In this document: piece after piece, positions 24,566 to 32,646 of the stretch
How positions within the stretch are numbered: the first letter of the stretch is position 1
Layout of the letters: each line of letters begins with the position of its first letter
NCBI GenBank assembly: GCA_015068615.1
Contig: SVKE01000001.1
Span: forward strand, 1-42,678
Origin: Oscillospiraceae bacterium
Lineage (GTDB): Bacteria; Bacillota; Clostridia; UBA1381; UBA9506
Reading direction: 5' to 3'
Length of the DNA stretch: 42,678 bases
Made by a program: the position numbers and the translations under genes
The notes under the pieces: generated by a model
Told to the model about the DNA's origin: nothing
What the model saw: the letters and a program-made list of their open reading frames with translations, nothing else
Databases searched by the model: none

Positions 24566-25399
24566 TTATTTTTCTGCAGTCAGCCTTTGTGCGACATCGG
24601 AAAACCAATCGGCCTTAAGGCTTTCAATGGTACCTGCATCACAGGCTGCGGCCAGTGCCGGGTCAATGGGAAGCCGTGCCAGAACAGGCAGGTTATAGCC
24701 GGCGGCAATTTCATCAATGTGGCTGTCGCCGAACACGGCATAGTCCTTTCCGTTATCCGGACATGTAAAGTAGGAGAGATTCTCCACCAGTCCCAAAATG
24801 GGAATGTTCATCAGCTGTGCCATGCGCACGGCCTTTTCCACAATCATGGAGACCAGCTCCTGGGGGGAGGTAACCACAACAATGCCGTCTACGGCGATGG
24901 ATTGGAACACCGTCAGCGGTACGTCGCCGGTGCCCGGCGGCATATCAATAAACATATAGTCAATATCGCCCCAGATGACATCTGTCCAAAACTGCTTGAC
25001 AGTTCCGGCAATGACCGGACCGCGCCAAACCACAGGATCGGTCTCGTTTTCTAAGAGCAGGTTAAGAGACATAACCTTCACGCCGTTTTTGCTGGCGACG
25101 GGGTAAATGCCCGATTCATCACCCACTGCCTTTTCCGTAATGCCAAAAGCCTTGGGAATGGAGGGGCCGGTAATATCCGCATCTAAAATGGCGGTGCGGT
25201 AGCCCAGTCGGTTCATGGTGACTGCCAAAAGTGAGGTGACAAGGCTTTTGCCCACGCCGCCCTTGCCGCTGACAACGCCGATGACCTTTTTAATCTGGCT
25301 TAAATCATGGGGCTTTTCAGAAAAATCATGAGTAGCATGCTCACAGCCCTGACAAGACTCCTTGCCGCAGGATGAGGCATGTTCACAGGTTTGTGCCAT
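24566..25399 (-). CDS. mrp: Mrp/NBP35-family iron-sulfur carrier ATPase
   Basis: A 277-residue P-loop ATPase of the Mrp/ApbC group, which binds and transfers iron-sulfur clusters in the cytosol. GKGGVGKS at about 45-52 is the deviant Walker A; DADITGPSIPKAFG and DMPPGTGDVPLTVFQ are family signatures. The N-terminus carries four cysteines (5, 11, 16, 19), a short Cys-rich tail like that of NBP35-type proteins. The usual C-terminal CPxC cluster motif reads YFTCPDNGK, so only one of the two cysteines is kept there. It is monocistronic; the promoter is at 25440-25468. Confidence 0.88.
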   Translation of the reverse strand: MAQTCEHASSCGKESCQGCEHATHDFSEKPHDLSQIKKVIGVVSGKGGVGKSLVTSLLAVTMNRLGYRTAILDADITGPSIPKAFGITEKAVGDESGIYPVASKNGVKVMSLNLLLENETDPVVWRGPVIAGTVKQFWTDVIWGDIDYMFIDMPPGTGDVPLTVFQSIAVDGIVVVTSPQELVSMIVEKAVRMAQLMNIPILGLVENLSYFTCPDNGKDYAVFGDSHIDEIAAGYNLPVLARLPIDPALAAACDAGTIESLKADWFSDVAQRLTAEK

Positions 25400-25439
25400 T
25401 TTTTTCTTCCTCTTTTCGTTTTGAAGTTATTTACTATAT

Positions 25440-25468
25440 ATTTTATCACATAAAACCTCATGAGTCAA
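25440..25468 (-). promoter_or_regulatory. Promoter of mrp
   Basis: Minus strand: TTGACT (25468-25463), 17-nt spacer, TAAAAT (25445-25440) with TGA upstream of the -10 box. Confidence 0.75.
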
Positions 25469-25481
25469 GATGCAGAGAGTC

Positions 25482-25499
25482 GGGGCTGTAGCAAAATGC
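25482..25499. repeat. Half copy of the hairpin repeat
   Basis: GGGGCTGTAGCAAAATGC is identical to the left arm and loop of copy 7 (30610) but breaks off before the right arm. It cannot form the family hairpin, so it is a decayed or truncated copy. Confidence 0.7.
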
Positions 25500-25562
25500 C
25501 CAGACCGTGCAAACTCCATTCCGTATTTTCTAACATTCCTGTGTAGATGACATTACATTGCC

Positions 25563-25582
25563 TGCAGGCAAAAAAGCCTGCA
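25563..25582. repeat. Small inverted repeat upstream of uxaC
   Basis: TGCAGGC, AAAAAA, GCCTGCA. No T-run follows on either strand. It lies just upstream of the putative uxaC -35 box (25596), so it might be an operator. Confidence 0.4.
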
Positions 25583-25595
25583 TGAGGCAGGGCCT

Positions 25596-25624
25596 TTGTG
25601 GTAAAATAATAGAGGTGTTATAAT
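25596..25624 (+). promoter_or_regulatory. Possible uxaC promoter
   Basis: TTGTGG (25596-25601), 17-nt spacer, TATAAT (25619-25624) preceded by TGT. Initiation would fall at the Shine-Dalgarno, giving a very short leader, so the assignment is tentative. Confidence 0.4.
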
Positions 25625-25643
25625 GAAGAAGGGAGATCCCGTT

Positions 25644-27011
25644 ATGTCTTTTATTCACGAGGATTTTATGCTACAGAATGAGGTGGCCAAAAGGCTGTAT
25701 CACGAATATGCCGAAAAGCTGCCGATTATTGATTATCACTGCCATTTAAGCCCAAAGGAAATTGCGGAGAACCATCGTTTTTCAAATGTGACTGAGCTGA
25801 TGCTGGGCGGTGATCATTATAAATGGCGGGCTATGCGCTCTGCCGGTGTGGAGGAGGACTATATCACCGGCACGGCAGACCCCCGGGAAAAGTTTAGAAA
25901 GTGGGCGTGGGTGGTGTCTCTGCTCATTGGGAACCCTCTTTACCATTGGACGCATTTAGAGCTTAAGCGGTATTTCGGGATTGATAAAACCCTTTCGCCG
26001 GAAACGGCAGACGAGATGTATGATATCTGTAACGAAAGGCTGAAGGAGGATGCCTTTTGTGCGCAGGAGCTTATTCGGCGTTCCGGCGTGGAGGCTCTGT
26101 GCACCACGGATGACCCGCTGGATGATTTGGCCTTTCATAAAGAGCTGGCCGGCACCTTCCCGGTTAAAGTGTTGCCCACCTTTCGCCCCGATAAGGCGAT
26201 TCATATTGATAGGGATACCTTTCTGCCTTATATGGAGAGAACCGGTGTCAAAACCCTGGATGCATTAAAGAGCTTTATGCTGAGTCGGCTGGATTATTTT
26301 CAGGAGGCCGGCTGCCGTCTGGCAGACCACGGCCTTGATGATATGGTGCCGTACGCCGAGGGCGATGCGGCCGAGGTCTTTAAAAAAGCACGGGCCGGTG
26401 AAGTGATTACGGCACAGGAGGCTGAGATTTATAAAACGGATATGAGTCTGTTCTTCGGCAAGGAATATGCCAAGCGTGGCTGGGTGATGCAGCTGCATAT
26501 CGGTGCTATGCGCAACAACAATACAGTGATGTTTCATAAGCTTGGTCCCGATGCGGGCTTTGATTCGTTAAATGACAATGCCATTGCAAGGCCGCTCTCA
26601 CGGCTTTTAGACGGCATGGAAAGGGAGGACCTTTTGCCGAAAACCATTTTATATACGTTACATCCTAAGGATAATTATGTGCTGGGTACCATGCTGGGCA
26701 ATTTTCAGAAGGCGCCCCACTTTGGCAAAATTCAGTTTGGCTCCGGCTGGTGGTTTAATGACCAGCGGGATGGCATGGAGGCCCAGATGCGATCGCTTGC
26801 CAATTTGGGAATGCTGGCGTCCTTTGTCGGCATGCTGACGGATTCCCGCAGTCTGCTTTCGTATCCGCGGCATGAATATTTCCGCCGGATTCTCTGCAAC
26901 CTGATCGGCACCTGGGTTGTAAACGGCGAATTTCCTGAGGATGATAAGCAACTGAGAATCATCGTTGAAGGCATTTGCTATAAAAATGCAAAAAAGTATT
27001 TCAGCTATTAA
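25644..27011 (+). CDS. uxaC: Uronate isomerase (glucuronate/galacturonate isomerase)
   Basis: A 455-residue amidohydrolase-fold enzyme converting D-glucuronate to D-fructuronate and D-galacturonate to D-tagaturonate in the cytosol. Signatures are LPIIDYHCHLSPKEIAEN at about 28-45 (metal-binding H-x-H), LMLGGDHYKWRAMRSAGV, the CTTDDPLDDLAFH segment, WVMQLHIGAMRNNN near 280, GSGWWFNDQRDGM and MLTDSRSLLSYPRHEYFRR near 400. Start ATG 25644 has GGGAG 8 nt upstream; the ATG at 25623 has none. It feeds the uxuA and SDR genes at 37505-39412, though the loci are 10 kb apart. Confidence 0.93.
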   Translation: MSFIHEDFMLQNEVAKRLYHEYAEKLPIIDYHCHLSPKEIAENHRFSNVTELMLGGDHYKWRAMRSAGVEEDYITGTADPREKFRKWAWVVSLLIGNPLYHWTHLELKRYFGIDKTLSPETADEMYDICNERLKEDAFCAQELIRRSGVEALCTTDDPLDDLAFHKELAGTFPVKVLPTFRPDKAIHIDRDTFLPYMERTGVKTLDALKSFMLSRLDYFQEAGCRLADHGLDDMVPYAEGDAAEVFKKARAGEVITAQEAEIYKTDMSLFFGKEYAKRGWVMQLHIGAMRNNNTVMFHKLGPDAGFDSLNDNAIARPLSRLLDGMEREDLLPKTILYTLHPKDNYVLGTMLGNFQKAPHFGKIQFGSGWWFNDQRDGMEAQMRSLANLGMLASFVGMLTDSRSLLSYPRHEYFRRILCNLIGTWVVNGEFPEDDKQLRIIVEGICYKNAKKYFSY

Positions 27012-27225
27012 GCAGGACTGACAAAGAGGAGGGTCCGGCAATAAACGCGTGTTTTAATAAAGACCTAAAGGAGGAGGGCGTGTAAAGTCGAATTTTGACG
27101 ATTTTATACTAAATTTACAATTTGTTCATAGCCTATTCAAAAAAATATATTAAGATACAATTAGGGTGTTCCTTATTCGTTGTGGAGCTATCCAATTTCC
27201 TGAAAACACCAAGGAGGAAAGCCTT

Positions 27226-28590
27226 ATGGATGAAAACAAGACCTTTGAATATGCATCAGAGACAGAGGTAGAGCGCATGGACATGGCAGCGGAGAAGCAT
27301 CATGAATGGTTCGCTGATGATTTTGAGGTGCATTTTAAACGCACCATCCCCCGGCACCGGGCCTTATCCCTTTACCGGCCGAAGGAGAAAAAGCTGCGGC
27401 GACTGTTCCGGCATCCCGTTTTTGCAGCGGTGATCAGCTCGCTTTTAACCTGCTGTATTTGCTTGGGTATCTTTTCTGCCGTATACCGTCCTGAGACAGA
27501 GGGAAGTGTTTTGCCCCAGCCGGGAGAGGCCGTTCGGGCCATGGGCTATAGCGGCGATGTTGTGAAGCTTGCCACCGGCGCCATCGGTGGTTCTTTAGGT
27601 ATTCCGGAGATATATGACCTTGCCTCGCCTGCGGTGGTCAGCATTCAGTGCAAAAGCGGCAATGGTGGATATGTGCAGTCGCAGCTTTCCAGCGGCTCGG
27701 GTATTATCCTGCGGCAGGATGGTTTTGTTGTAACCAACAATCATGTGATAGACGGTGCCGGTGAAATTACGGTCGTTACCATCGCCGGACAGAGCTTTAC
27801 GGCAGAGGTTGTCGGTTCGGATGAGCGGACAGATTTGGCGGTTTTAAAGGTCGAGAGCGATGCAGCCCTCCCCTTTGCAGAGCTGGGTGACTCTGCCACC
27901 CTGCGTGTGGGCGAGATGGCACTTGCCATTGGCAATCCCCTGCGTGAAGAGCTGGCCGGTACGCTGACGGTGGGCTACATCAGCGCCATTAACCGCAGTA
28001 TGGAAATTGACGGCAAGCAGATGACTATGATTCAGACCGATGCTGCCATTAACCCCGGTAACTCCGGCGGTGCGCTGCTTAACATGCGGGGTCAGGTCAT
28101 CGGCATTAACACGGCAAAATCCACGGGCTATGACGTGGAGGGATTAGGCTTTGCCATTCCTATTAACGAGGCCAAGCCCATCATCGAATCCATCATTCAG
28201 CACGGCTATGTGACAGGGCGCGTGATGATCGGCATTAAGGGCCTTTCCGTCACGGAGGCTATTGCCCGCGCAAATAACCTGCCTACCGGTGTGTACGTAC
28301 AGGAGATTGTTGACGGCAGCGCGGCCGAGAAGGCCGGTGTTCGCACCGGGGATGTCATTCAGGCCTGTGAGGGGCAGGAGGTCAAAACCATTGACGAAAT
28401 TAATAAAATCCGCGATGCGCACAGCGTGGGTGATACCATCACGATAAAGGTAGATCGGAACGGGCAGACTCTGGAGCTCTACGTGACCCTGCAGGAGGAA
28501 AAGCCCACAGAGGCAACACCGCAGCCGCAGCCACAGCAGTACCAGCAATATCAGCAGATTCCCTTCCCCTTCTCTTGGTTTGGCTGGTAA
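27226..28590 (+). CDS. htrA: Membrane-anchored HtrA/DegP-type serine protease
   Basis: A 454-residue protein: cytosolic N-terminus, one membrane anchor at about 64-86, then an extracytoplasmic trypsin-like domain with H173 (TNNHVID), D203 (DERTDLAVLKV) and S280 (NPGNSGGALLN), and a PDZ domain at about 340-425. A Pro/Gln-rich tail ends FPFSWFGW. This family degrades misfolded envelope proteins. AAGGAGG lies 8 nt before ATG 27226. It sits upstream of htpG, giving a protein-quality-control pair, but htpG has its own promoter. No CssRS-type box was recognised. Bases 27012-27225 hold only its leader. Confidence 0.9.
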   Translation: MDENKTFEYASETEVERMDMAAEKHHEWFADDFEVHFKRTIPRHRALSLYRPKEKKLRRLFRHPVFAAVISSLLTCCICLGIFSAVYRPETEGSVLPQPGEAVRAMGYSGDVVKLATGAIGGSLGIPEIYDLASPAVVSIQCKSGNGGYVQSQLSSGSGIILRQDGFVVTNNHVIDGAGEITVVTIAGQSFTAEVVGSDERTDLAVLKVESDAALPFAELGDSATLRVGEMALAIGNPLREELAGTLTVGYISAINRSMEIDGKQMTMIQTDAAINPGNSGGALLNMRGQVIGINTAKSTGYDVEGLGFAIPINEAKPIIESIIQHGYVTGRVMIGIKGLSVTEAIARANNLPTGVYVQEIVDGSAAEKAGVRTGDVIQACEGQEVKTIDEINKIRDAHSVGDTITIKVDRNGQTLELYVTLQEEKPTEATPQPQPQQYQQYQQIPFPFSWFGW

Positions 28591-28623
28591 ATAAAACAGA
28601 TTGTGAATTTTATATGAACCCAC

Positions 28624-28651
28624 TTGACAAATTAGAATAATATGGTACAAT
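28624..28651 (+). promoter_or_regulatory. Promoter of htpG
   Basis: TTGACA (28624-28629), 16-nt spacer, TACAAT (28646-28651) with TGG before the -10 box. Confidence 0.8.
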
Positions 28652-28655
28652 GATA

Positions 28656-28682
28656 TTAGCACTCTTGATGCAAGAGTGCTAA
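28656..28682 (+). promoter_or_regulatory. CIRCE operator (HrcA-binding site)
   Basis: TTAGCACTC, 9-nt spacer, GAGTGCTAA: an exact match to the CIRCE consensus, placed at the expected transcription start 4 nt after the -10 box. HrcA should repress htpG until heat stress. Confidence 0.95.
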
Positions 28683-28706
28683 TATTTGTTTTTGGAGGCG
28701 CATCCC

Positions 28707-30587
28707 ATGGCAAAAAAAGCATTTAAGTCGGAGTCGAAGCGGCTGCTGGAATTGATGATTCATTCGATTTATACACACAAGGAGATCTTCCTGCGTGAAC
28801 TGATTTCAAACGCCAGTGACGCGATGGACAAGCTGTATTACCGCACGCTGTCTGATGAGAATTTGGCCTTTAACAAGGAGGATTTTTACATTAGACTTGA
28901 GGCAGATAAGGAAAATCGCACGCTCACCATCACCGATACAGGCATTGGCATGACCAAGGAGGAATTGGAGGCCAATCTTGGCACCATCGCAAAAAGCGGC
29001 TCTTTGCAGTTTAAAAAGGAAAATGAAAAGCTGGAGGATATTGACATCATCGGGCAGTTCGGTGTCGGCTTTTATTCTGCCTTTATGGTGGCCGACAAGG
29101 TAACGGTGACAAGCCGCGCTTTAGATAGTGATACGGCATATTGCTGGGAGGCCGAGGGCACAGACGGCTACACCGTGACAGAGGTGGAGAAGGAGGCTGT
29201 GGGTACGCAGATTGTCCTCACCCTAAAGCCCAATACAGAGGATGAAAAATATGATGAATTTTTAGATGAATACCGCTTGCGGGCCATCGTGAAAAAATAT
29301 TCGGATTACATCCGATACCCCATCCTGATGGAGGTCACAAAGAGCCGGCCCAAGGAGGATAATAAGGAGGAATTTGAGGAATATAAGGAGACGGAAACCT
29401 TAAATTCCATGATTCCCATCTGGAAAAAGACAAAGGCCGAGCTTTCCGAGGAGGATTATAACAGCTTTTACAAGGATAAATTTTATGATTTTGAGAACCC
29501 CTTATCCGTGATTCACACCAGCGCGGATGGCATGACCAGCTATACGGCGCTTTTATACATTCCCGCGCATGCGCCCTTTGATTTTTATACCAAGGATTTT
29601 GAAAAGGGTCTGCAGCTGTATGCAAATGGCGTGCTGATTATGGATAAGTGTGCAGAGCTTTTGCCGGACTGCTTCCGTTTTGTGAAGGGCTTGGTGGATT
29701 CGGCAGATTTGTCCCTTAATATCTCCCGTGAGATTTTGCAGCATGACAGACAGTTAAAGCTCATTGCCGGTCATTTGCAAAAGAAAATTAAGAGCGAGCT
29801 TTCTGCCATGCTGAAAAATGACAGAGAAAAATATGAGCGTTTTTATCAGAACTTCTCTCGTCAGCTCAAGTTTGGCATTTATGACAACTTCGGCCGGGAC
29901 AAGGATTTGCTCAAAGACCTGCTCCTGTTCTGGTCCTCCGGCGAAAAGAAGCTGGTAACCCTTTCCGAGTATGTGTCCCGTATGCAGGAGGATCAAAAGT
30001 ATATTTATTATGCCTGCGGTGAAAGCATTGAAAAAATTGAAAAGCTGCCTCAGACAGAGCTGGTGGCCGAAAAGGGCTGCGAGATTCTGTACTTTACCGA
30101 GGATGTTGATGAATTTGCCATCCAAATTCTGCGGGAGTTTGAGGGCAAGGAATTTAAGTCCGTGTCCGCCGGTGATTTAGACATTGAATCCGAGGAGGAA
30201 AAGAAAGAAAACGAAAAGAAGAAGGAGGAGAACAAGGATTTGTTCCTGTTCTTAAAGGATGCGTTGGGCGACAAAGTGAAGGAGGTACGCGCCTCGGCAC
30301 GCCTTAAATCCCATCCGGTTTGCCTGTCCTCTGACGGTGCTCTGTCCCTTGAAATGGAAAAGGTATTAAATGCTATGCCGAACGACCAGAAGGTGAAGGC
30401 AGAGCGGATTTTGGAAATCAATGTCAGCCATCCCATCTTCCAAAAGCTGGCTGCCCTATTTGCAGAGGACAAGGAGAAGTTGAAAAAATATGCCTCCGTG
30501 CTCTATGACAGTGCGCTTTTGATTGAAGGATTGCCTGTGGAGGATCCGGTGGCATATACCAATCATATTTGCGAGCTCATGCAATAA
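28707..30587 (+). CDS. htpG: Molecular chaperone HtpG (Hsp90)
   Basis: A 626-residue cytosolic Hsp90. The GHKL ATPase domain starts at once: [26 protein letters not shown] near 13-38 (quoted in parts), [11 protein letters not shown] near 80, [17 protein letters not shown] near 119. The middle domain includes [12 protein letters not shown] and [12 protein letters not shown], and there is a charged Lys/Glu segment near 490-510 before the C-terminal dimerisation region. ATG 28707 has GGAGG 8 nt upstream. A CIRCE element controls it, placing it in the HrcA regulon; in B. subtilis htpG is HrcA-independent. Confidence 0.95.
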   Translation: MAKKAFKSESKRLLELMIHSIYTHKEIFLRELISNASDAMDKLYYRTLSDENLAFNKEDFYIRLEADKENRTLTITDTGIGMTKEELEANLGTIAKSGSLQFKKENEKLEDIDIIGQFGVGFYSAFMVADKVTVTSRALDSDTAYCWEAEGTDGYTVTEVEKEAVGTQIVLTLKPNTEDEKYDEFLDEYRLRAIVKKYSDYIRYPILMEVTKSRPKEDNKEEFEEYKETETLNSMIPIWKKTKAELSEEDYNSFYKDKFYDFENPLSVIHTSADGMTSYTALLYIPAHAPFDFYTKDFEKGLQLYANGVLIMDKCAELLPDCFRFVKGLVDSADLSLNISREILQHDRQLKLIAGHLQKKIKSELSAMLKNDREKYERFYQNFSRQLKFGIYDNFGRDKDLLKDLLLFWSSGEKKLVTLSEYVSRMQEDQKYIYYACGESIEKIEKLPQTELVAEKGCEILYFTEDVDEFAIQILREFEGKEFKSVSAGDLDIESEEEKKENEKKKEENKDLFLFLKDALGDKVKEVRASARLKSHPVCLSSDGALSLEMEKVLNAMPNDQKVKAERILEINVSHPIFQKLAALFAEDKEKLKKYASVLYDSALLIEGLPVEDPVAYTNHICELMQ

Positions 30588-30609
30588 TATAACCGAAAAC
30601 GCCAATTTT

Positions 30610-30643
30610 AAAGGGGCTGTAGCAAAATGCTACAGCCCCTTTT
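30610..30643. terminator. Shared terminator after htpG, hairpin family copy 7
   Basis: AAAGGGGCTGTAGC, AAAAT loop, GCTACAGCCCCTTT, between htpG and the convergent hydrolase gene. It is followed by GGATAGACGCA, a short match to the conserved flank at 37467. Confidence 0.85.
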
Positions 30644-30689
30644 GCGGATAGACGCACCCTGAATATATTCATTTCATAATAACAAATGA

Positions 30690-31514
30690 CTACTTTGAGT
30701 AAATATAGCGTTCGCCGGGAGTAAAAAGGTGGAATTTCTGTGTAGGATTTATTCTTAAAAGCTCATCTACAAAATGGGCCGGATTTACGCAATTCACATC
30801 ATATAAATCGTAGTGAGAGGGAATTAAGAAATCCGCATTTGTATTTTGAGCAAGGGTTATTGCCTCCTTGCTGTCAAAGCATCCGATAATATCAAGGACG
30901 TTTGTTCTATAATAATCTCTTCCGTTTATTGGTAAAATCAGAACATCGCACCCTAAAAGCTTTTTTTCAAGTTCGGGATATGGGCAACCATCCCCCGCAT
31001 GATACACAGAAATCTTACCAAAGTCAAATTTGTATCCGAGCTCCAGATAATTACCGATGCTGTCTTTGTGAAATTCTTCATGTGCAGATTTTATGGCTGT
31101 TACACGAATGTCTGAATGAAGCTCCAAGGCTTCATTGTCGTGCAGGGGAAGAATCCTGCTTCTATCTATTCCGTAATCTGCGACCGTGTTAACAATCGGT
31201 TCCGGAACAAAGAACTTTGCTTTGGTATTTGTTTTTGCAATCTCAGAAAGTGTATAGGGATCTGCGTGGTCAAAATGAGCGTGCGTGCAGAATACATAAT
31301 CAATAAAATTCAATTCCTCGGGCTTTATTGGTGAGGGATACTTTCTGATCCATTGTACCATTTCGTTACTGCAGTTTTTGTCGACATAATCGGAAAGATA
31401 TCCGTCTATCATAGTATAGGTATCTTTATATTTAATGATGTATCCTGTTTGTCCGATGTAAAAGAATGCGATTTGCTCCGGCAAAAGTTTTGTATTAAGT
31501 ATAACATTTTTCAT
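30690..31514 (-). CDS. UlaG-like metallo-beta-lactamase-fold hydrolase
   Basis: A 274-residue cytosolic metallo-hydrolase. H78-A-H80-F-D82-H83 (CTHAHFDHADP) is the metal site, with further ligands in the SAHEEFH and YHAGDGCPYPEL segments and a final His in PSHYDLYD. The arrangement resembles UlaG, the L-ascorbate-6-phosphate lactonase, so a sugar-lactone or phosphodiester substrate is plausible; no ascorbate PTS is present. ATG 31514 follows GGGGAAG; an upstream TTG start at 31550 would lie inside the promoter. It is transcribed divergently from the dehydrogenase-kinase operon through a perfectly palindromic shared promoter, strongly suggesting joint control. Confidence 0.78.
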   Translation of the reverse strand: MKNVILNTKLLPEQIAFFYIGQTGYIIKYKDTYTMIDGYLSDYVDKNCSNEMVQWIRKYPSPIKPEELNFIDYVFCTHAHFDHADPYTLSEIAKTNTKAKFFVPEPIVNTVADYGIDRSRILPLHDNEALELHSDIRVTAIKSAHEEFHKDSIGNYLELGYKFDFGKISVYHAGDGCPYPELEKKLLGCDVLILPINGRDYYRTNVLDIIGCFDSKEAITLAQNTNADFLIPSHYDLYDVNCVNPAHFVDELLRINPTQKFHLFTPGERYIYSK

Positions 31515-31541
31515 CTGTTTTTTCACTTCCCCGTGCTTTAA

Positions 31542-31580
31542 TGTTGACAATTATATCACGTCGTGATATAATTGTCAACA
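31542..31580. promoter_or_regulatory. 39-bp perfect palindrome forming two face-to-face promoters
   Basis: Arms GTTGACAATTATATCACG and its reverse complement meet at a single base (31561); one more base pairs on each side. Each strand carries TTGACA-17-TATAAT: plus 31544-31549 and 31567-31572, minus 31578-31573 and 31555-31550. The two promoters occupy the same DNA, so only one polymerase can bind at a time. The core ATCACGTCGTGAT is a probable repressor operator, most likely for the ROK protein at 36341. Confidence 0.85.
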
Positions 31581-31629
31581 GATATATTAAGTGAATGCTG
31601 ATTTTTTCAGAAAGGAAAGTGTGGTCATT

Positions 31630-32646
31630 ATGAAAGCGGTTGTCATTAAAAACCCAAACGATGTCTGTTTTACGGAAGTAGATATGCCTGTACCGCCTGC
31701 CGGATTTGCCAGGATTAAGGTAAAAGCAGCAGCGATTTGCGCAACTGATTTGGAAGTAGTAAGTGGTAATATTGCAGCAAACTATCCTCTTATACCGGGA
31801 CACGAATGGAGCGGTGTGGTTGATGCGGTAGGAAGCGCCGAGGACGAGCATTGGATAGGAAAAAGCGTTATTGGAAGCAGTGATGTTGTTTGCCTTAAAT
31901 GCGATGCCTGCAGAAGTGGTAACTGGCGTTATTGCGAGCAGTTTGAGGAAATCGGCTTTAAACGCAATGGTGCATATTCCGAATATATGCTTGCGCCCGT
32001 TTATGGTCTTTGCGAAAAGCCTGATCATGTTCCTTTTGAAACGGCTGCATTATGTGAGCCCTTGGGGGTTGCGTTGGGCACCTTGAAAAAAGCGCGGGCA
32101 AGGTCCGGACAAACCCTGCTTGTGATAGGCGCGGGCTCCATTGGACTTTGTATGCTGGCAGCGGCAAAAACTATGGGGTTAAGAAAGATTGTTGTCTGCG
32201 GAACATCAAATGACAGACTGATGCATGCGAAAACGCTTGGTGCATATGCAACCATAGCCACCAGAGAGCAGGACCTGGAGGAAGAAATGAAAAAGCTTCA
32301 TCCTGAGGGGACGGATTTAATCATTGATGCTACCGGCGTTGAAGAGTGCGTGCAAAAGGCTCTTCGTATACTGAAAAAAGGCGGTACATTAGCCCTTGCA
32401 GGATACGGCGGCGGTAAAATGATGAATATAAGAATAGATGATATTCATATTAAGAATCTGAAGGTTATCGGTGCTGGAAACAACTGGAATATGCATCAAA
32501 AGGCTTTGAATCTTATGTCCGAAGGCTTAGTTGATTTATCTTGCTTTATCAGTGAAAAGATTCGCCTGGAGGAGTATGAAAAAGGCTTGAGTTTAGCAAA
32601 ATCCCGTCCCACAGGATTTGTTAAGGCGGTATTTGTAAATGAATAA
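31630..32646 (+). CDS. Zinc-dependent medium-chain alcohol/polyol dehydrogenase
   Basis: A 338-residue MDR-family dehydrogenase related to sorbitol and threonine dehydrogenases. C37 (AAICATD), H58-E59 (PGHEW) are the catalytic-zinc region. C88, C91, C94 and C102 bind the structural zinc. The Rossmann motif VIGAGSIGLCMLAA is near residue 167. It should oxidise a secondary alcohol of a sugar or polyol with NAD(P). It is first in a tightly overlapped operon; its last codons overlap the kinase start by 8 bp. ATG 31630 is the start of homology although its Shine-Dalgarno (AAGGAAAG) is 13 nt away. Exact substrate unknown. Confidence 0.85.
   Translation: MKAVVIKNPNDVCFTEVDMPVPPAGFARIKVKAAAICATDLEVVSGNIAANYPLIPGHEWSGVVDAVGSAEDEHWIGKSVIGSSDVVCLKCDACRSGNWRYCEQFEEIGFKRNGAYSEYMLAPVYGLCEKPDHVPFETAALCEPLGVALGTLKKARARSGQTLLVIGAGSIGLCMLAAAKTMGLRKIVVCGTSNDRLMHAKTLGAYATIATREQDLEEEMKKLHPEGTDLIIDATGVEECVQKALRILKKGGTLALAGYGGGKMMNIRIDDIHIKNLKVIGAGNNWNMHQKALNLMSEGLVDLSCFISEKIRLEEYEKGLSLAKSRPTGFVKAVFVNE

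Noticed and set aside
28144-28722. A 192-codon minus-strand open frame over the htrA end and htpG promoter
   Set aside because: It runs through the CIRCE element and htpG promoter and is antisense to the PDZ domain.
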